Source of the DNA: Chitinophagaceae bacterium
Lineage (GTDB): Bacteria; Bacteroidota; Bacteroidia; Chitinophagales; Chitinophagaceae
Length of the DNA: 64,000 nucleotides
Assembly (NCBI GenBank): GCA_022843585.1
Contig: JALHNJ010000011.1
Coordinates: forward strand, 1 to 64,000
Reading direction: 5' to 3'
Shown here: positions 1-9,637 of the stretch, in pieces
How positions within the stretch are numbered: position 1 is the first letter of the stretch
Layout: each line of letters opens with the position of its first letter
The notes under the pieces: generated by a model
The model's database searches: none
The model's input: the letters and a program-made list of their open reading frames with translations, nothing else
Told to the model about the DNA's origin: nothing
Translations under genes and position numbers: made by a program

Positions 1-3000
1 TAAAAAACGAGCCTTTATCATATACAAAAGGCAGGTATTTTGTCATATTGGGGTAAATGATTTTCGGTTTTACAAATTCAGCATAATAAGAAATTGAATC
101 CTGTGTTTCAAACCATTTATAAGCACCTGGTTTCCGACCCAACCATTTGCCTTCAAAACCTTTCGGTTTAGGCGCAATGCGTTCTTTAAAGTTTAGTAGG
201 TATTTCTTAATAGAAGGATAGTCATCAATATTGAGTTTAAGTGATGGAAAAGTGCCTATAATCCATTTGCCAGCCCATTCGGGTACATAAGCTTTTACAT
301 CTTCCCCTCTCAGTATTGGCTTAATAATTTTATCGCTTTTAGGGTCTTCTTTTACGAGTCTGTCTCTTGTTTCAGTATCAATTATAAAAGCCTCGTTATA
401 GCCGGTTTTAATTCCATAGTTTATTTCAATATCCCAATCTTTTAATGCAATACCCTGTGCTTCAACTTTTTTAATTAATCCATATTCCTTTTTATCATAC
501 GCCACCCAACTATTCCCTTTTGGATTCTCAACTTCAACAAGGTTATTTTCTACATACTCTTCTAAAGGGATTTGCAACTTATAATCATTTTTTACCCGAC
601 ACAGTAAGAGATTGGCTGTTGAAGCTCTCTTTGTAAGCAATAAGATATTGGTATAGGTGGTAGCACTGTCAAACATTTGCCCCATTCCAAAATCTACCAC
701 AAACTGTACATTGCATTTGGTTCCAAAATATTCCCTGGTTACTTTACCATAGTCGGTACGCATCCATTTATTACTGGTAATGTAACATAGCTGGCCGCTC
801 TGAAGCAAAAGATTTACGCCAAGTTCATAAAACAATTGATAAATGTCACCCGTTTTAGCAAAAGTTTCAAAGCCTTGTTTTTCCAAAGCATCTGATTCTG
901 TGCCTAACTTTTGTAATTGTATATATGGGGGATTACCAATTATCACATCAAACCCAAGATAGTCACCACCGTCATCCAATACTTCAGGAAACTCAAACCG
1001 CCATTCAAAAGCTGTTTCATAAATCTTGTTATTTTTAATTTCTTCAATCTCAGCTTCCAGCTTTGTTATTTCATTGCTTAATTTGTCAATATTTTTTTTG
1101 GTATCTTTTGTTTTTTTATTCCCTTCATATGCAAATAATTCTTTTGTCTGACTCAGGTTAAATAATTCCCCTCTTAGCTTTGAAAGCTTTTTATACTTTG
1201 AATCGTTAGGGCTTATATGGCTCTTGAAATCCTTCTTTATGGTGTCAATTAACTCTTCCATTTCTCTTTTCTGCTCCTTTGTATCAGCATCCCGATATGT
1301 TTGCACTGCCACTTTATAACTATCAATACTCCATTTGTTGTTGCGTAATGCATTCTTTATATCAGCATCTAAAGCAAAGCGGCTAATAAGGCTGTTGCCG
1401 CATTTAATATTTATATCAATATTGGGTAAGGTTTCTAACTCTATGTAATTACTTGCCAGGGTGTAGTACGCATTTTTCAGCAATTCAACCCATAAACGAA
1501 GGCGGCAAATCTTTACAGAGTTGGGGTTTATATCAACACCAAACAAGCAGTTTTCAATAATGATTTCTTTTTCGTGAAATAAGGTTTCCTGTATGCGCTG
1601 GCTTTCTTTGTTTTGTGGATTGTAATCAAATAACTTACCGTCTTCATCCGTAATAATCAATTCATCATTCACGACTTCCACATGATAATCCCTTAATGAT
1701 TTACCTGCTGCATCTTGCAAAATTTTCAATTCACTTTTAATGGCAATCATTTCATTTAAAGCACTCACTAAAAAATGGCCGCTACCCACAGCAGGATCGC
1801 AAATGTGCAGGCTATTGATAATTTTATTGGCTTCTTTTTTGTCGTCAATTTTATTATACAGACTATCAATGGTATCACAGTTCCATCCTTTGGTATCGTT
1901 AAATTTTTGCAGTACAGCCCGGCGAATGGTCTCTTTACACATATACATGGTCACAAAACCAGGAGTAAAGAAGGAACCGTCTTTATAGCCATTTATCTTT
2001 TCAAAAATTAATCCTAATACCGAAGCGTTGATAAGATTTTTATTTTCTTCCTGTATTTCTTCGCCGCCTTCGCTAGTAAAATCATAAGCATCTAAAAACT
2101 CAAACAGGTATTGCAGGGTTGGTAATGTGCCGGCTTTGCGTTTGCCATTATCGTCTTTTAAAACAGAACTATTTGATAAGGGTAGTTGTAAGCGGTTATC
2201 TAATTCGCTTATGTTAATGGTTTGTCTTTCCAGTTCAATACGTTCGAACAAAGAGCTGTTGAGGTAAGGTACTTTACTAAATTTTTCCTGTATGTGGTTG
2301 CGCCTGCTTTCCGTTTTTTCTGCCAATACCTGAAAGAAGAGATTACTCAATTCATCAAAATCAAAAACAAGTTTACTGTTTAGAAAAAGATAGTCTTTGT
2401 TTCCCTTGTGATATTTATATAGCTGTGCTTCCAGCAACTTAATAAACAACACCCGATTTACCCAGGTAATACATAACTCCAGTGCTACATTAAATAATTG
2501 TTCTTCTTTGTTTGCGCCAAAAGTGGAAAGGTTACTGATATTTCTTAATGCATCTTTATCTTCTAATTTGATGATGGTATTTTCCAGCAAAGAAGCTTCA
2601 TCTGGTTTTGCTTTTCGTTTTATTAGTTTTTTGCTGCCGTCTTTTATTTCTTCCAGTCCAATAATGTGCAATAGCTCAGTATAAAATTTTGTATCGAGGC
2701 TGTTGCTGTCGTTTACAAACGGCTGCTTTAGTAAATGCGCAGGCGATAATATTTTATACAAGCCTATCAGCTTAGTGTCATCTTCTTTGTTTGTATTGTT
2801 TAAATACTTTTCATAACTACGAATGTCAAAATAAGTAACCGGCATTTCTTCTGCCACTTCATCCAGAAAAGATTTGGCAATGCTGTCATAAAAGAACTTA
2901 GTGTCTTTGCCACTCAGTTTCCAATTCTCATAATCTTTTTTTAGTTTGCTATTTCTAAAAACATTCTTTTCAAACCAAACTTCATCTATTACAAACCATT

Positions 3001-3427
3001 CATAAATATTGGTAACAACCAGGTATTTTATATCGGTATTGTTATGGTCAATCCTTTCCCTTAAATAATATAAAATCAGTTCCTGCAAAGCCTTTGTATT
3101 CGGCTTGGTTGCTGTAATCATCTCTGCCTTATTGGAAGGCTTTTTTACTTCAAGGATAACACCTACAGCTTCCTTTGTTGTTTTGCCAGTATGTATTACT
3201 AAATCATTCCTGTCTTTGGTATTTATTTCAAATTGGTCTTTGTACCAGGTGTCTTTTAAAAAATCGGCAATTACATTTTTCAGGTGCTCTTCGCTTTCCT
3301 GTTCGTTAATACGGCTAAGTAATTGTTGCAAGTTCTTTTTAAATAACTCGATGTGATAACGGCTCACCTTCTCCTTCAGATAGGCTTTATTAAGTGCTTT
3401 TATGGGCTTGAGTAGTTCAAGTTTCAT
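1..3427 (-). CDS. Type IIG (Eco57I-like) restriction endonuclease/N6-adenine methylase, C-terminus cut by window edge
   Basis: The minus strand is open from an ATG at 3427 to the window edge, giving about 1,140 residues. The order fits the fused Eco57I/type IIG class: an N-terminal nuclease-like part with ILEVKKPSNKAEM near residue 75 (a plausible PD-(D/E)xK core), a helical middle, methylase motif I as CDPAVGSGHFL near residue 540, the catalytic NPPY as IGNPPYIQL near 830, then a TaqI-type target-recognition segment with IKPILRGEDVKAY. Such enzymes methylate adenine and cut unmodified foreign DNA. A second in-frame ATG lies three codons upstream at 3436; AGGA sits at better spacing before 3427. 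No separate methylase or specificity gene is seen, consistent with a single-chain enzyme. It adjoins the SMC/TOPRIM operon. The motif reading is firm; the nuclease assignment is family inference. Confidence 0.9.
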   Translation of the reverse strand, partial: MKLELLKPIKALNKAYLKEKVSRYHIELFKKNLQQLLSRINEQESEEHLKNVIADFLKDTWYKDQFEINTKDRNDLVIHTGKTTKEAVGVILEVKKPSNKAEMITATKPNTKALQELILYYLRERIDHNNTDIKYLVVTNIYEWFVIDEVWFEKNVFRNSKLKKDYENWKLSGKDTKFFYDSIAKSFLDEVAEEMPVTYFDIRSYEKYLNNTNKEDDTKLIGLYKILSPAHLLKQPFVNDSNSLDTKFYTELLHIIGLEEIKDGSKKLIKRKAKPDEASLLENTIIKLEDKDALRNISNLSTFGANKEEQLFNVALELCITWVNRVLFIKLLEAQLYKYHKGNKDYLFLNSKLVFDFDELSNLFFQVLAEKTESRRNHIQEKFSKVPYLNSSLFERIELERQTINISELDNRLQLPLSNSSVLKDDNGKRKAGTLPTLQYLFEFLDAYDFTSEGGEEIQEENKNLINASVLGLIFEKINGYKDGSFFTPGFVTMYMCKETIRRAVLQKFNDTKGWNCDTIDSLYNKIDDKKEANKIINSLHICDPAVGSGHFLVSALNEMIAIKSELKILQDAAGKSLRDYHVEVVNDELIITDEDGKLFDYNPQNKESQRIQETLFHEKEIIIENCLFGVDINPNSVKICRLRLWVELLKNAYYTLASNYIELETLPNIDINIKCGNSLISRFALDADIKNALRNNKWSIDSYKVAVQTYRDADTKEQKREMEELIDTIKKDFKSHISPNDSKYKKLSKLRGELFNLSQTKELFAYEGNKKTKDTKKNIDKLSNEITKLEAEIEEIKNNKIYETAFEWRFEFPEVLDDGGDYLGFDVIIGNPPYIQLQKLGTESDALEKQGFETFAKTGDIYQLFYELGVNLLLQSGQLCYITSNKWMRTDYGKVTREYFGTKCNVQFVVDFGMGQMFDSATTYTNILLLTKRASTANLLLCRVKNDYKLQIPLEEYVENNLVEVENPKGNSWVAYDKKEYGLIKKVEAQGIALKDWDIEINYGIKTGYNEAFIIDTETRDRLVKEDPKSDKIIKPILRGEDVKAYVPEWAGKWIIGTFPSLKLNIDDYPSIKKYLLNFKERIAPKPKGFEGKWLGRKPGAYKWFETQDSISYYAEFVKPKIIYPNMTKYLPFVYDKGSFF

Positions 3428-3625
3428 GTAGTTCATTCCTATCTTAAGTAGTGAAGTTCAATGATTTAGCGAAAGTTCCAAGACCCAGCCTATTCTCCTT
3501 CCAGTAGCTTTGGGCATTTATCCCGTCAATTGTCACTTTAACTGCGTTTTGCTAAAATAATTAGCTGTAAATTTAGCAGTTTCGGTGGACATTCAAATAT
3601 CTTAAATAAATTAAACATAATAACC

Positions 3626-4456
3626 ATGAGTGAGGTAATATTCCAACATCCGGATATTGTAAGGCCCTGCGGCAGTTTGGTTGATATTGTAGCTCATCCC
3701 AATCTCCAAAAGAATCAGGCAATTGAGATAGCTGCTTTTAACGAACACAGATACGCTTTTTTCTTTTGGAACAAATGGCTACTAAACCTAAGAAAGAAAG
3801 ATAGTGAAATCAAGTCACCAGCTTTAGTAAGTCTTGACTGGCACCAGGATTTGATTTACCCAAATAAGTCGGAGAAAGAATGGCTGCAACAACTCAATCT
3901 AAATAGCAAAGGAGATGTCTCGCTGTTCTGCTGGGCAAAACTAAATCCACTTAATGATGGACATATTATGGCAGCCGCCTATCTGAACCTGATAGGTGAC
4001 GTATATATTAATTGCAGACAGGGCAGATTTGCTGATGACTGGAAAAATGAGACAATTGTTGATATTAATGGCAATACACATCTTATTAAAAAATTCAAAG
4101 ATTATTCAGCATTAGAATCAACGCTCCTGAAAAGTAACGAAGAGACTGTTTTCTTCGACATTGATCTCGACTATTTTACTGTCAAAAATGGATTAAGCGA
4201 CGGTAAATTCAAGTTCACTTATTTATCAGACAAAGAAATAGTAGCTCTGTTATCCTCAGACCGTCCTTTAATTAATTGGATTTTTGAACGTATGGAAGGA
4301 TTTACTATTGCACTTGAACCCCAGCATACCGGCGGACTTTTAAAGTCAAATAAATATCTTGGTTTACTCGATAAAATTTATTTCAAGCCCGGTTTATTTG
4401 CATACCGGTCTAACTGGAAACACGTTACTGATTTCAGATCAAAAAGAAATAAATAA
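3626..4456 (+). CDS. UPF0489/peptide-arginase-like protein
   Basis: This 276-residue protein has the metal-binding pattern of the ureohydrolase (arginase) fold as it appears in UPF0489: NEH around residue 41, DWHQD at 71-75, FDIDLDYF at 177-184 and EPQH at 231-234. In arginases the equivalent His, DxHxD, DxDxD and Glu hold two Mn(II) ions and polarise water to hydrolyse a guanidino group. Some UPF0489 members are peptide arginases that turn arginine in ribosomal peptides into ornithine, but no peptide precursor is visible here. It has no signal peptide, so it should be cytosolic. It is convergent with the KITE gene: its TAA ends at 4456 and the other stop begins at 4457. The substrate is unknown; the fold assignment rests on motif spacing. 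Confidence 0.7.
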   Translation: MSEVIFQHPDIVRPCGSLVDIVAHPNLQKNQAIEIAAFNEHRYAFFFWNKWLLNLRKKDSEIKSPALVSLDWHQDLIYPNKSEKEWLQQLNLNSKGDVSLFCWAKLNPLNDGHIMAAAYLNLIGDVYINCRQGRFADDWKNETIVDINGNTHLIKKFKDYSALESTLLKSNEETVFFDIDLDYFTVKNGLSDGKFKFTYLSDKEIVALLSSDRPLINWIFERMEGFTIALEPQHTGGLLKSNKYLGLLDKIYFKPGLFAYRSNWKHVTDFRSKRNK

Positions 4457-4993
4457 TTAATTTGAAGTGGATTCACCCTTGATTTTATTGGTCGCTAATT
4501 CTTTCGCAAAATCAATAAAGACTTTATAAGCAGGTGTGATCGTAAATGTATCATCACTCTCTTTTGCTATAATATTTCTGCGGTTCATTTCATTAAAAAG
4601 ATTTTTTCGGGCACTGCTATCTTTTAGCTTGTTATTAGTTGCAATTAAATCAGTATAAGAGGAGTTGGCAAACAAATCGTCGATCTGGGAATATTCAAAG
4701 TAACCATACTCCAGCTCTTCCAGGAAGTTCTTCCCATTCTTGTCCAACTCATAACAGAGTATCGCAAAGAAGACACTGATATCCCGGGATAAATTTTCAT
4801 TTGACTCATCTGAAATAACATAAGCAAAGTCTGCTGTGACTTCAAACTGATATCCGAAAGAGCGTTTGAAGAATGAGATATAAAAATTCTCATTCGTTTT
4901 AACTTCATCAAATAACTTATCATCGTGAAGAATAAACCTCCCGTTTAAGAACTGTTCAACTATTTCCTGATGGTTGGCTGGATACTCAAGCAT
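4457..4993 (-). CDS. jetB-like: KITE/MukE/JetB-like subunit of SMC defence complex
   Basis: This 178-residue protein is the last gene of the four-gene operon and starts inside the kleisin gene (8-base overlap, 4986-4993). It looks like tandem winged-helix folds, with a small acidic N-terminal part followed by a helix-rich half ending in a short wing-like segment. No catalytic motif is present. Position and size match the MukE/KITE subunit that binds the kleisin and helps close the SMC ring. The assignment comes mainly from context (SMC, TOPRIM and kleisin-like neighbours), since sequence alone gives only a weak call. It would act in the cytoplasm on DNA. Confidence 0.6.
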   Translation of the reverse strand: MLEYPANHQEIVEQFLNGRFILHDDKLFDEVKTNENFYISFFKRSFGYQFEVTADFAYVISDESNENLSRDISVFFAILCYELDKNGKNFLEELEYGYFEYSQIDDLFANSSYTDLIATNNKLKDSSARKNLFNEMNRRNIIAKESDDTFTITPAYKVFIDFAKELATNKIKGESTSN

Positions 4994-6161
4994 GTTTATT
5001 AATAGTTATTTTTGGAAATCGAATTGTTGATTTATCTGTTTTAATTTCCTGCAATTCTACTTCACCCGTGAATTGCGGATCTATATCTTTTTCAAATACT
5101 AAACCGACCAGCTCAAAAAACTTCGCCAGTTCAATAGTTTTGTATTCTTCTGCCAGTGTTTGCGCACACCAAACAAAAAAATCGTTAACTGGTAAATCGC
5201 TTTGTAATTTATTCTTGTAAAACTTTTTATTAAAAATCCATTTGTCTTTTTCTGCCCGCTCATCATCCAGGTAAACGGCATCTTCTTTTGTAAACTGCTC
5301 AAAGAACTCCTTTGTATTCAGAAAAATGTTATCGGAATAGGCGAAGTCCCTTACAGGTCGCAACAGAGCGGGAGTTGCATACTTTTCAGGGTTGTCTAAA
5401 AACTCAATCCATCCCGTCAAAATCATTGATTCCGTTCTTATCCTGTCAATAAGGGGCAACAGTTCGGTTGTAATAATTTTAGATTGTTTTAAAAGACCAT
5501 CATTGATACTGATGATTAAGTGGTACAACTGCTCAAACTGTAATCGTAATTGCTCGTCTGCAAAGCTTAACCTTTTGGTATTGACAAACTGGCCGATAGC
5601 ATGAAGTTTATTGGCGACCGATTCGGAATGATTAACATCAAGTATACGGTTCAGCGGAACAATATATTCTTCAATCCATCTTGATGCCCTGATAATCTTC
5701 TCCCGGTATTCGATCTTTTCAACATTCGCCTTAATTACGCGTGTCTCTTTTAATAAGCCAATCGTATTTCTCTCGACCAATTCAAAGAAAGCTTTTATCT
5801 CTGTACCTAACTCAGTAACCCGGAGTTTTAAAATCTGGGTATCCCCGTCAATTCCTTCAACAATCTTCTGGTATAACTTTGATATCGAAGAATTATATTT
5901 CTCAATAGTTTCAGGAAGCAGGGGTTTGAATTCGCTTATTATAAATTCGATCAGGTTCTGATACACAGAATGGAATTCAAAGTCATCATCAATTGTGCGC
6001 AGAATTTTATATTCGAGTAACTGGCTTTGAATATTTCCGCAAATTGTTTTGAGTATCTCTTTTTTTACAATACCATCGGATAACTGAATCTCATATAAAT
6101 CCCGGAGCGACTCAAAATTCTCCAGCAGAAAACGCAATATGGTTCTTGGTTCAGCCCGCAT
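4986..6161 (-). CDS. jetA-like: Kleisin/MukF/JetA-like subunit of SMC defence complex
   Basis: The product has 391 residues. The first 80 residues look like a winged helix (helices around ILRFLLENFESLRDL and KKEILKTICGNIQ, then a short strand pair at ILRTIDDDFEFHS). A long, mostly helical middle at residues 100-260 has heptad-like spacing. The C-terminal third is compact and includes the aromatic segment PVNDFFVWCAQTLAEEY. This is the layout of MukF/MksF/JetA kleisins, which bridge SMC heads. It starts 11 bases inside the TOPRIM gene and overlaps the KITE gene by 8 bases, so the subunits are translationally coupled. There is no enzyme motif. The call depends strongly on the operon. Confidence 0.6.
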   Translation of the reverse strand: MRAEPRTILRFLLENFESLRDLYEIQLSDGIVKKEILKTICGNIQSQLLEYKILRTIDDDFEFHSVYQNLIEFIISEFKPLLPETIEKYNSSISKLYQKIVEGIDGDTQILKLRVTELGTEIKAFFELVERNTIGLLKETRVIKANVEKIEYREKIIRASRWIEEYIVPLNRILDVNHSESVANKLHAIGQFVNTKRLSFADEQLRLQFEQLYHLIISINDGLLKQSKIITTELLPLIDRIRTESMILTGWIEFLDNPEKYATPALLRPVRDFAYSDNIFLNTKEFFEQFTKEDAVYLDDERAEKDKWIFNKKFYKNKLQSDLPVNDFFVWCAQTLAEEYKTIELAKFFELVGLVFEKDIDPQFTGEVELQEIKTDKSTIRFPKITINKHA

Positions 6162-6948
6162 TGGTAAGTAGTAAAATTTCTTGCTCTAAAAAACGGTTCG
6201 ATTTTAATACCATCTCTCTTATTTTCCTAACGATTGGATCAGTGCTTGATCTGACCAATGCTGATGCCAGTTGCTTATCAGGCAATACAGCTGAATATCT
6301 CTCAAAAAGAATGTCGAAATTAGCCGGAACAAACAGTGTTGCTCCAGGAAATACTTCTTTCACTTTCAGATATTCATTAAGACCTATCAAATCAAAATCC
6401 GAGAACACCATGACCTCATTTGTCTGTATTCGTTTCAAAAATTCAGTACCAACCCGTCCATACTTATGTAAATAAGTGTACGGTGTATTAAACAATTTTT
6501 CTGCATTAAGAAACGACTCAAGATTTTCAACCAAACAAAGCTTTTCTATGGTAAGGGTAGGATTATAGGCGGAAAAGAGTCCGTATTTTCTTGTGTATTC
6601 TTCTAACGCAACAGTAAACCCGTTCACGGTAATCTGACCTGAGCCTCTTAAAAAAGATATATTGGAACTTTCTCTTTTACCCGCCTTTGAGTTCCGGAGC
6701 CTGGATATATTGGCGGCCCTGCTATTTCCAATTACGTCATCCGGGAAATGTGTTGCCAGAAATTTAGCATAGGCCACTTCATTTATAATCTTTACTAATT
6801 TCCCCCTTCCCGCTTTGGTAATGGAGATAATATTGGCATCGCACAAACTCTTAAAGGCATCAGACCTTGCAATAGTTACAGGAATTTTGCTGAATGAAGT
6901 ATCTCCTGCACTCAATTCATGGTAATATTTAAAATCAGTTTCTTTCAT
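6151..6948 (-). CDS. jetD-like: TOPRIM-domain (JetD/MksG-like) nuclease subunit
   Basis: This 265-residue protein has TOPRIM signatures in the right order: the strand LCLVENLESFL with the catalytic-type Glu141, then VMVFSDFDLIGLNEYL with Asp184 and Asp186. In Wadjet, JetD is the nuclease that cleaves circular plasmid DNA after loop extrusion by the SMC motor. The N-terminal half has a basic linker-like stretch (SRLRNSKAGKR, residues 82-92) and perhaps a winged-helix arm. At 265 residues it is clearly shorter than the JetD proteins I know (near 400), so the arm region is reduced. Its ATG lies 14 bases inside the SMC gene. TOPRIM is well supported; plasmid cleavage is inference. Confidence 0.75.
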   Translation of the reverse strand: MKETDFKYYHELSAGDTSFSKIPVTIARSDAFKSLCDANIISITKAGRGKLVKIINEVAYAKFLATHFPDDVIGNSRAANISRLRNSKAGKRESSNISFLRGSGQITVNGFTVALEEYTRKYGLFSAYNPTLTIEKLCLVENLESFLNAEKLFNTPYTYLHKYGRVGTEFLKRIQTNEVMVFSDFDLIGLNEYLKVKEVFPGATLFVPANFDILFERYSAVLPDKQLASALVRSSTDPIVRKIREMVLKSNRFLEQEILLLTNAG

Positions 6949-9577
6949 TCCACAGTACGTTATGCTGGTCGCTGATATTTATTTTGTTTTTTGAAGGATA
7001 GATAAAATAATACTTATTGAATTCAGGATATGGTCCTGGTGCTGCGAAGATGGGTATGAAAAGATGTTCATTACAGAATCTTACTAATTCAGGCCGGTTC
7101 TGTTCATCAATGGTAGCAATCTCGTCGATGAATATAGTGATCCGGTTGTCTTCACTTTTAACAATCATCCGGTGAATGATCGACATAATGATTATTAACC
7201 TGATCATCCTGTCAGTTCCATCGGACTCCACTTGTTTTGCCAGATCAACTTTCTTTTCTATTCCTTTAACGGTCAGATGCAGTTCGATATCAAACAAATC
7301 TTCGAATCCAATTTTTTTACCATTATCAAGGTAGCTGTTCAACAAGGTGAGGCCATCTGACTGGCTGAGGTCAGCAAAGAGCTGCCCGGAAAAATCCTGA
7401 ATCTCACTAATCTTCTTCAGGTCATTGATCACACGTTTGGAATCATTGATTACAATTTTCAAGGATTCTATATCTGAAATTTTGGTTTTAGAAAGTTTTG
7501 TATTGATTTTATTATTGACAAACTGTTTAAAATCTTCATAGCGCCCAAGTAATGTATGAGCCGGATTGGAAAAATGGGTAGATATACTTTTTAACAAGCC
7601 TTCAATACTCGCCTCCTTGTCAGAAAGACAGGCAATTTCATCCTCAACAAATCTTATGAATGCGTCCTCATCTGCTTCAGGATGATTCAATTTATTTCGC
7701 AGGTTATCAAAGTATTTATCTTTTTGTACTTTAATATCTGTTCTGTCCTTGTCATGAATTTTTATTTTCCGGTAAATCGTCTCTAGGCCATCAGTGGATT
7801 CAAATTCAAGTTGTTCGATAGCGATCAGGTCTATCTCTGATTTCTGCGTCCTTAATTCACCTGCCCTGTTATCAATCTTTCTTTTCTCTTCTGACATTAC
7901 AATCAAACTTTCCTCTTTTCGTGCTATTAATTCTTCAATAATTTTTAAGTCTTTTTCTCTTTTCTCCTTATTCTTTTTGAGGGAGTCCAGTTGTTTAACA
8001 ATCTCAGCCAACAACTCTTCCAACTGTGGCCGGGATTCAATTTTTCTAACTTTTGTTTCTATTTCCCTTATTTTTCCCACTGCGACATTCAGCTTTTTCT
8101 GAAATTCTTCATGATTAAGTGCTACCGGAAGCAGGGCTTCCAAATCTGTCAATGCTGATTTGTACTCCAGCAAGGTTTTCTCTAATTCTTCCACTGAATC
8201 AATTTCTTTAAGTGCGAGACCAGCAATATTTATCTCTCCGTCAAAAAGTTTCATCAGGTCAGCTGTAATTGTTACCTGTTTCTTTATTTGTTTGCTTGAA
8301 AGATTTAAAACTTCAGAAGAGAGTAATGTATTAACAAGTTTCTTTTGCTCTGAATTTTTAGAGATTTTATGAACAAGCAGGTTATTGTAATTACTGATTT
8401 GCTGACCGGTCTTTTCAATATTTACTTTTAATTGTTGAATTTTTGATTCAATCTGCTGGCTGGATAGTTTTTGATTTTCAATAGTAGTTAACCTTAATTC
8501 AATCTGTTTGCGCTCCGTATTTAAATTATCCAGTGCCTGATTCAGAAATTCAATAGATTCATAACCCGCAATTTCATTGAGTTCATTTTGACGGGCTTGC
8601 TGATTATTGCTTTCGTTAGTGATATTAGCCTTTATCTCACCAAGTTCGGTCAGAATTCCATTGCGTTTCGGTTTGAGTTCTTCATTTAATTCAATCCTGG
8701 CTTGATCAATTTCATTTTTTTTCTCTATACTCCGGACTTCCAACCCCGTAAGTGTCGGCATATATTGCTCAGTAAAAACATAGATCCATTCGCCCAACAG
8801 TTTTGTTTTCCCTTGATACTGATTTACCAATTCCCGGAAATAAGTGAAGTCTTTACTTACTGCTTTTACATTTTTTATCTCCTCGTTTATTCTCAGCAGG
8901 TCATTAATGTCCTTCTTATTTTTTTGTGAGAAATTTACTGCATCATTTTCCCTGTTGTCTGAAATGATCAATGCGTCCTTCAGTGCCTTATTATCTATCA
9001 GTTTAGAATTGATCAGGTACTTATACACTTTTGAAAAGTTGTTACTCAGGCCATCTGTTTTAACGGTGTCTTCAAGCCATACGACTCCGTTATTGCGCCT
9101 GCCACGCTGGTAGACATCAGCAAAAATTTCTGTTTTATTTTTATAGGCAGTAATTGGAATAGCAGAGGTTATTAATTTCTCTTTGACCCTTTCAAAAGAA
9201 AGCAAAACCTGTTTACCGGATACTGTTTCAAAAAAGAATTCGTCTTTATATTCGCTATTAAACTTATAATATTCAAGGTCGCCGTCAACGTCTCTTTTTA
9301 AGAGTATACAGTAATAACCATTTTTCCTGATTTCAAAAACGATAAAACTCTGATTGGGAGATGGAAAATAGTGATGGATAGTATCTTTATCTCCTTTACG
9401 ATGCCCGCTAAAAGTCATTTTGTGTCCATCCACTATGAACAGGAAATTAAGCGTATAAATAAGGGTACTCTTTCCAATATTGTTGGGACCCACCAATTGA
9501 AGGGAATCGCAATCATCCAGCTTGATTTGTGCTCGTCCGTAGCCGTGAGAATTCAGCACAGTTATTTGAGTCAGCAT
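6935..9577 (-). CDS. jetC-like: SMC/MukB/JetC-like ATPase
   Basis: This 880-residue protein is the first gene of the minus-strand operon. A Walker A (GPNNIGKST, residues 30-38) begins an N-terminal ATPase half. Long charged heptad-rich coiled coils run from about 230 to 700, with a likely hinge near the middle. The C-terminal half ends with a Walker B, ITIFIDEIATID (Asp818-Glu819). This is the head-coil-hinge-coil-head order of SMC-like proteins that extrude DNA loops. It is shorter than typical MukB or JetC (above 1,000 residues), mostly in the coils. A MukBEF-like condensin is the alternative, but the TOPRIM partner favours a Wadjet/MksBEFG-type anti-plasmid complex. No clear promoter was found in the 60 bases upstream. 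Confidence 0.85.
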   Translation of the reverse strand: MLTQITVLNSHGYGRAQIKLDDCDSLQLVGPNNIGKSTLIYTLNFLFIVDGHKMTFSGHRKGDKDTIHHYFPSPNQSFIVFEIRKNGYYCILLKRDVDGDLEYYKFNSEYKDEFFFETVSGKQVLLSFERVKEKLITSAIPITAYKNKTEIFADVYQRGRRNNGVVWLEDTVKTDGLSNNFSKVYKYLINSKLIDNKALKDALIISDNRENDAVNFSQKNKKDINDLLRINEEIKNVKAVSKDFTYFRELVNQYQGKTKLLGEWIYVFTEQYMPTLTGLEVRSIEKKNEIDQARIELNEELKPKRNGILTELGEIKANITNESNNQQARQNELNEIAGYESIEFLNQALDNLNTERKQIELRLTTIENQKLSSQQIESKIQQLKVNIEKTGQQISNYNNLLVHKISKNSEQKKLVNTLLSSEVLNLSSKQIKKQVTITADLMKLFDGEINIAGLALKEIDSVEELEKTLLEYKSALTDLEALLPVALNHEEFQKKLNVAVGKIREIETKVRKIESRPQLEELLAEIVKQLDSLKKNKEKREKDLKIIEELIARKEESLIVMSEEKRKIDNRAGELRTQKSEIDLIAIEQLEFESTDGLETIYRKIKIHDKDRTDIKVQKDKYFDNLRNKLNHPEADEDAFIRFVEDEIACLSDKEASIEGLLKSISTHFSNPAHTLLGRYEDFKQFVNNKINTKLSKTKISDIESLKIVINDSKRVINDLKKISEIQDFSGQLFADLSQSDGLTLLNSYLDNGKKIGFEDLFDIELHLTVKGIEKKVDLAKQVESDGTDRMIRLIIIMSIIHRMIVKSEDNRITIFIDEIATIDEQNRPELVRFCNEHLFIPIFAAPGPYPEFNKYYFIYPSKNKINISDQHNVLWNERN

Positions 9578-9637
9578 TGGTGAACTTGAATTTCGTATGA
9601 TAAGGTATTAGTAAGAAATAAATTTAAGAAAAATGAC

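Noticed and set aside
4645-4923. Alternative frames inside the KITE-like gene
   Set aside because: They lie wholly within a coupled operon gene and show no domain features.
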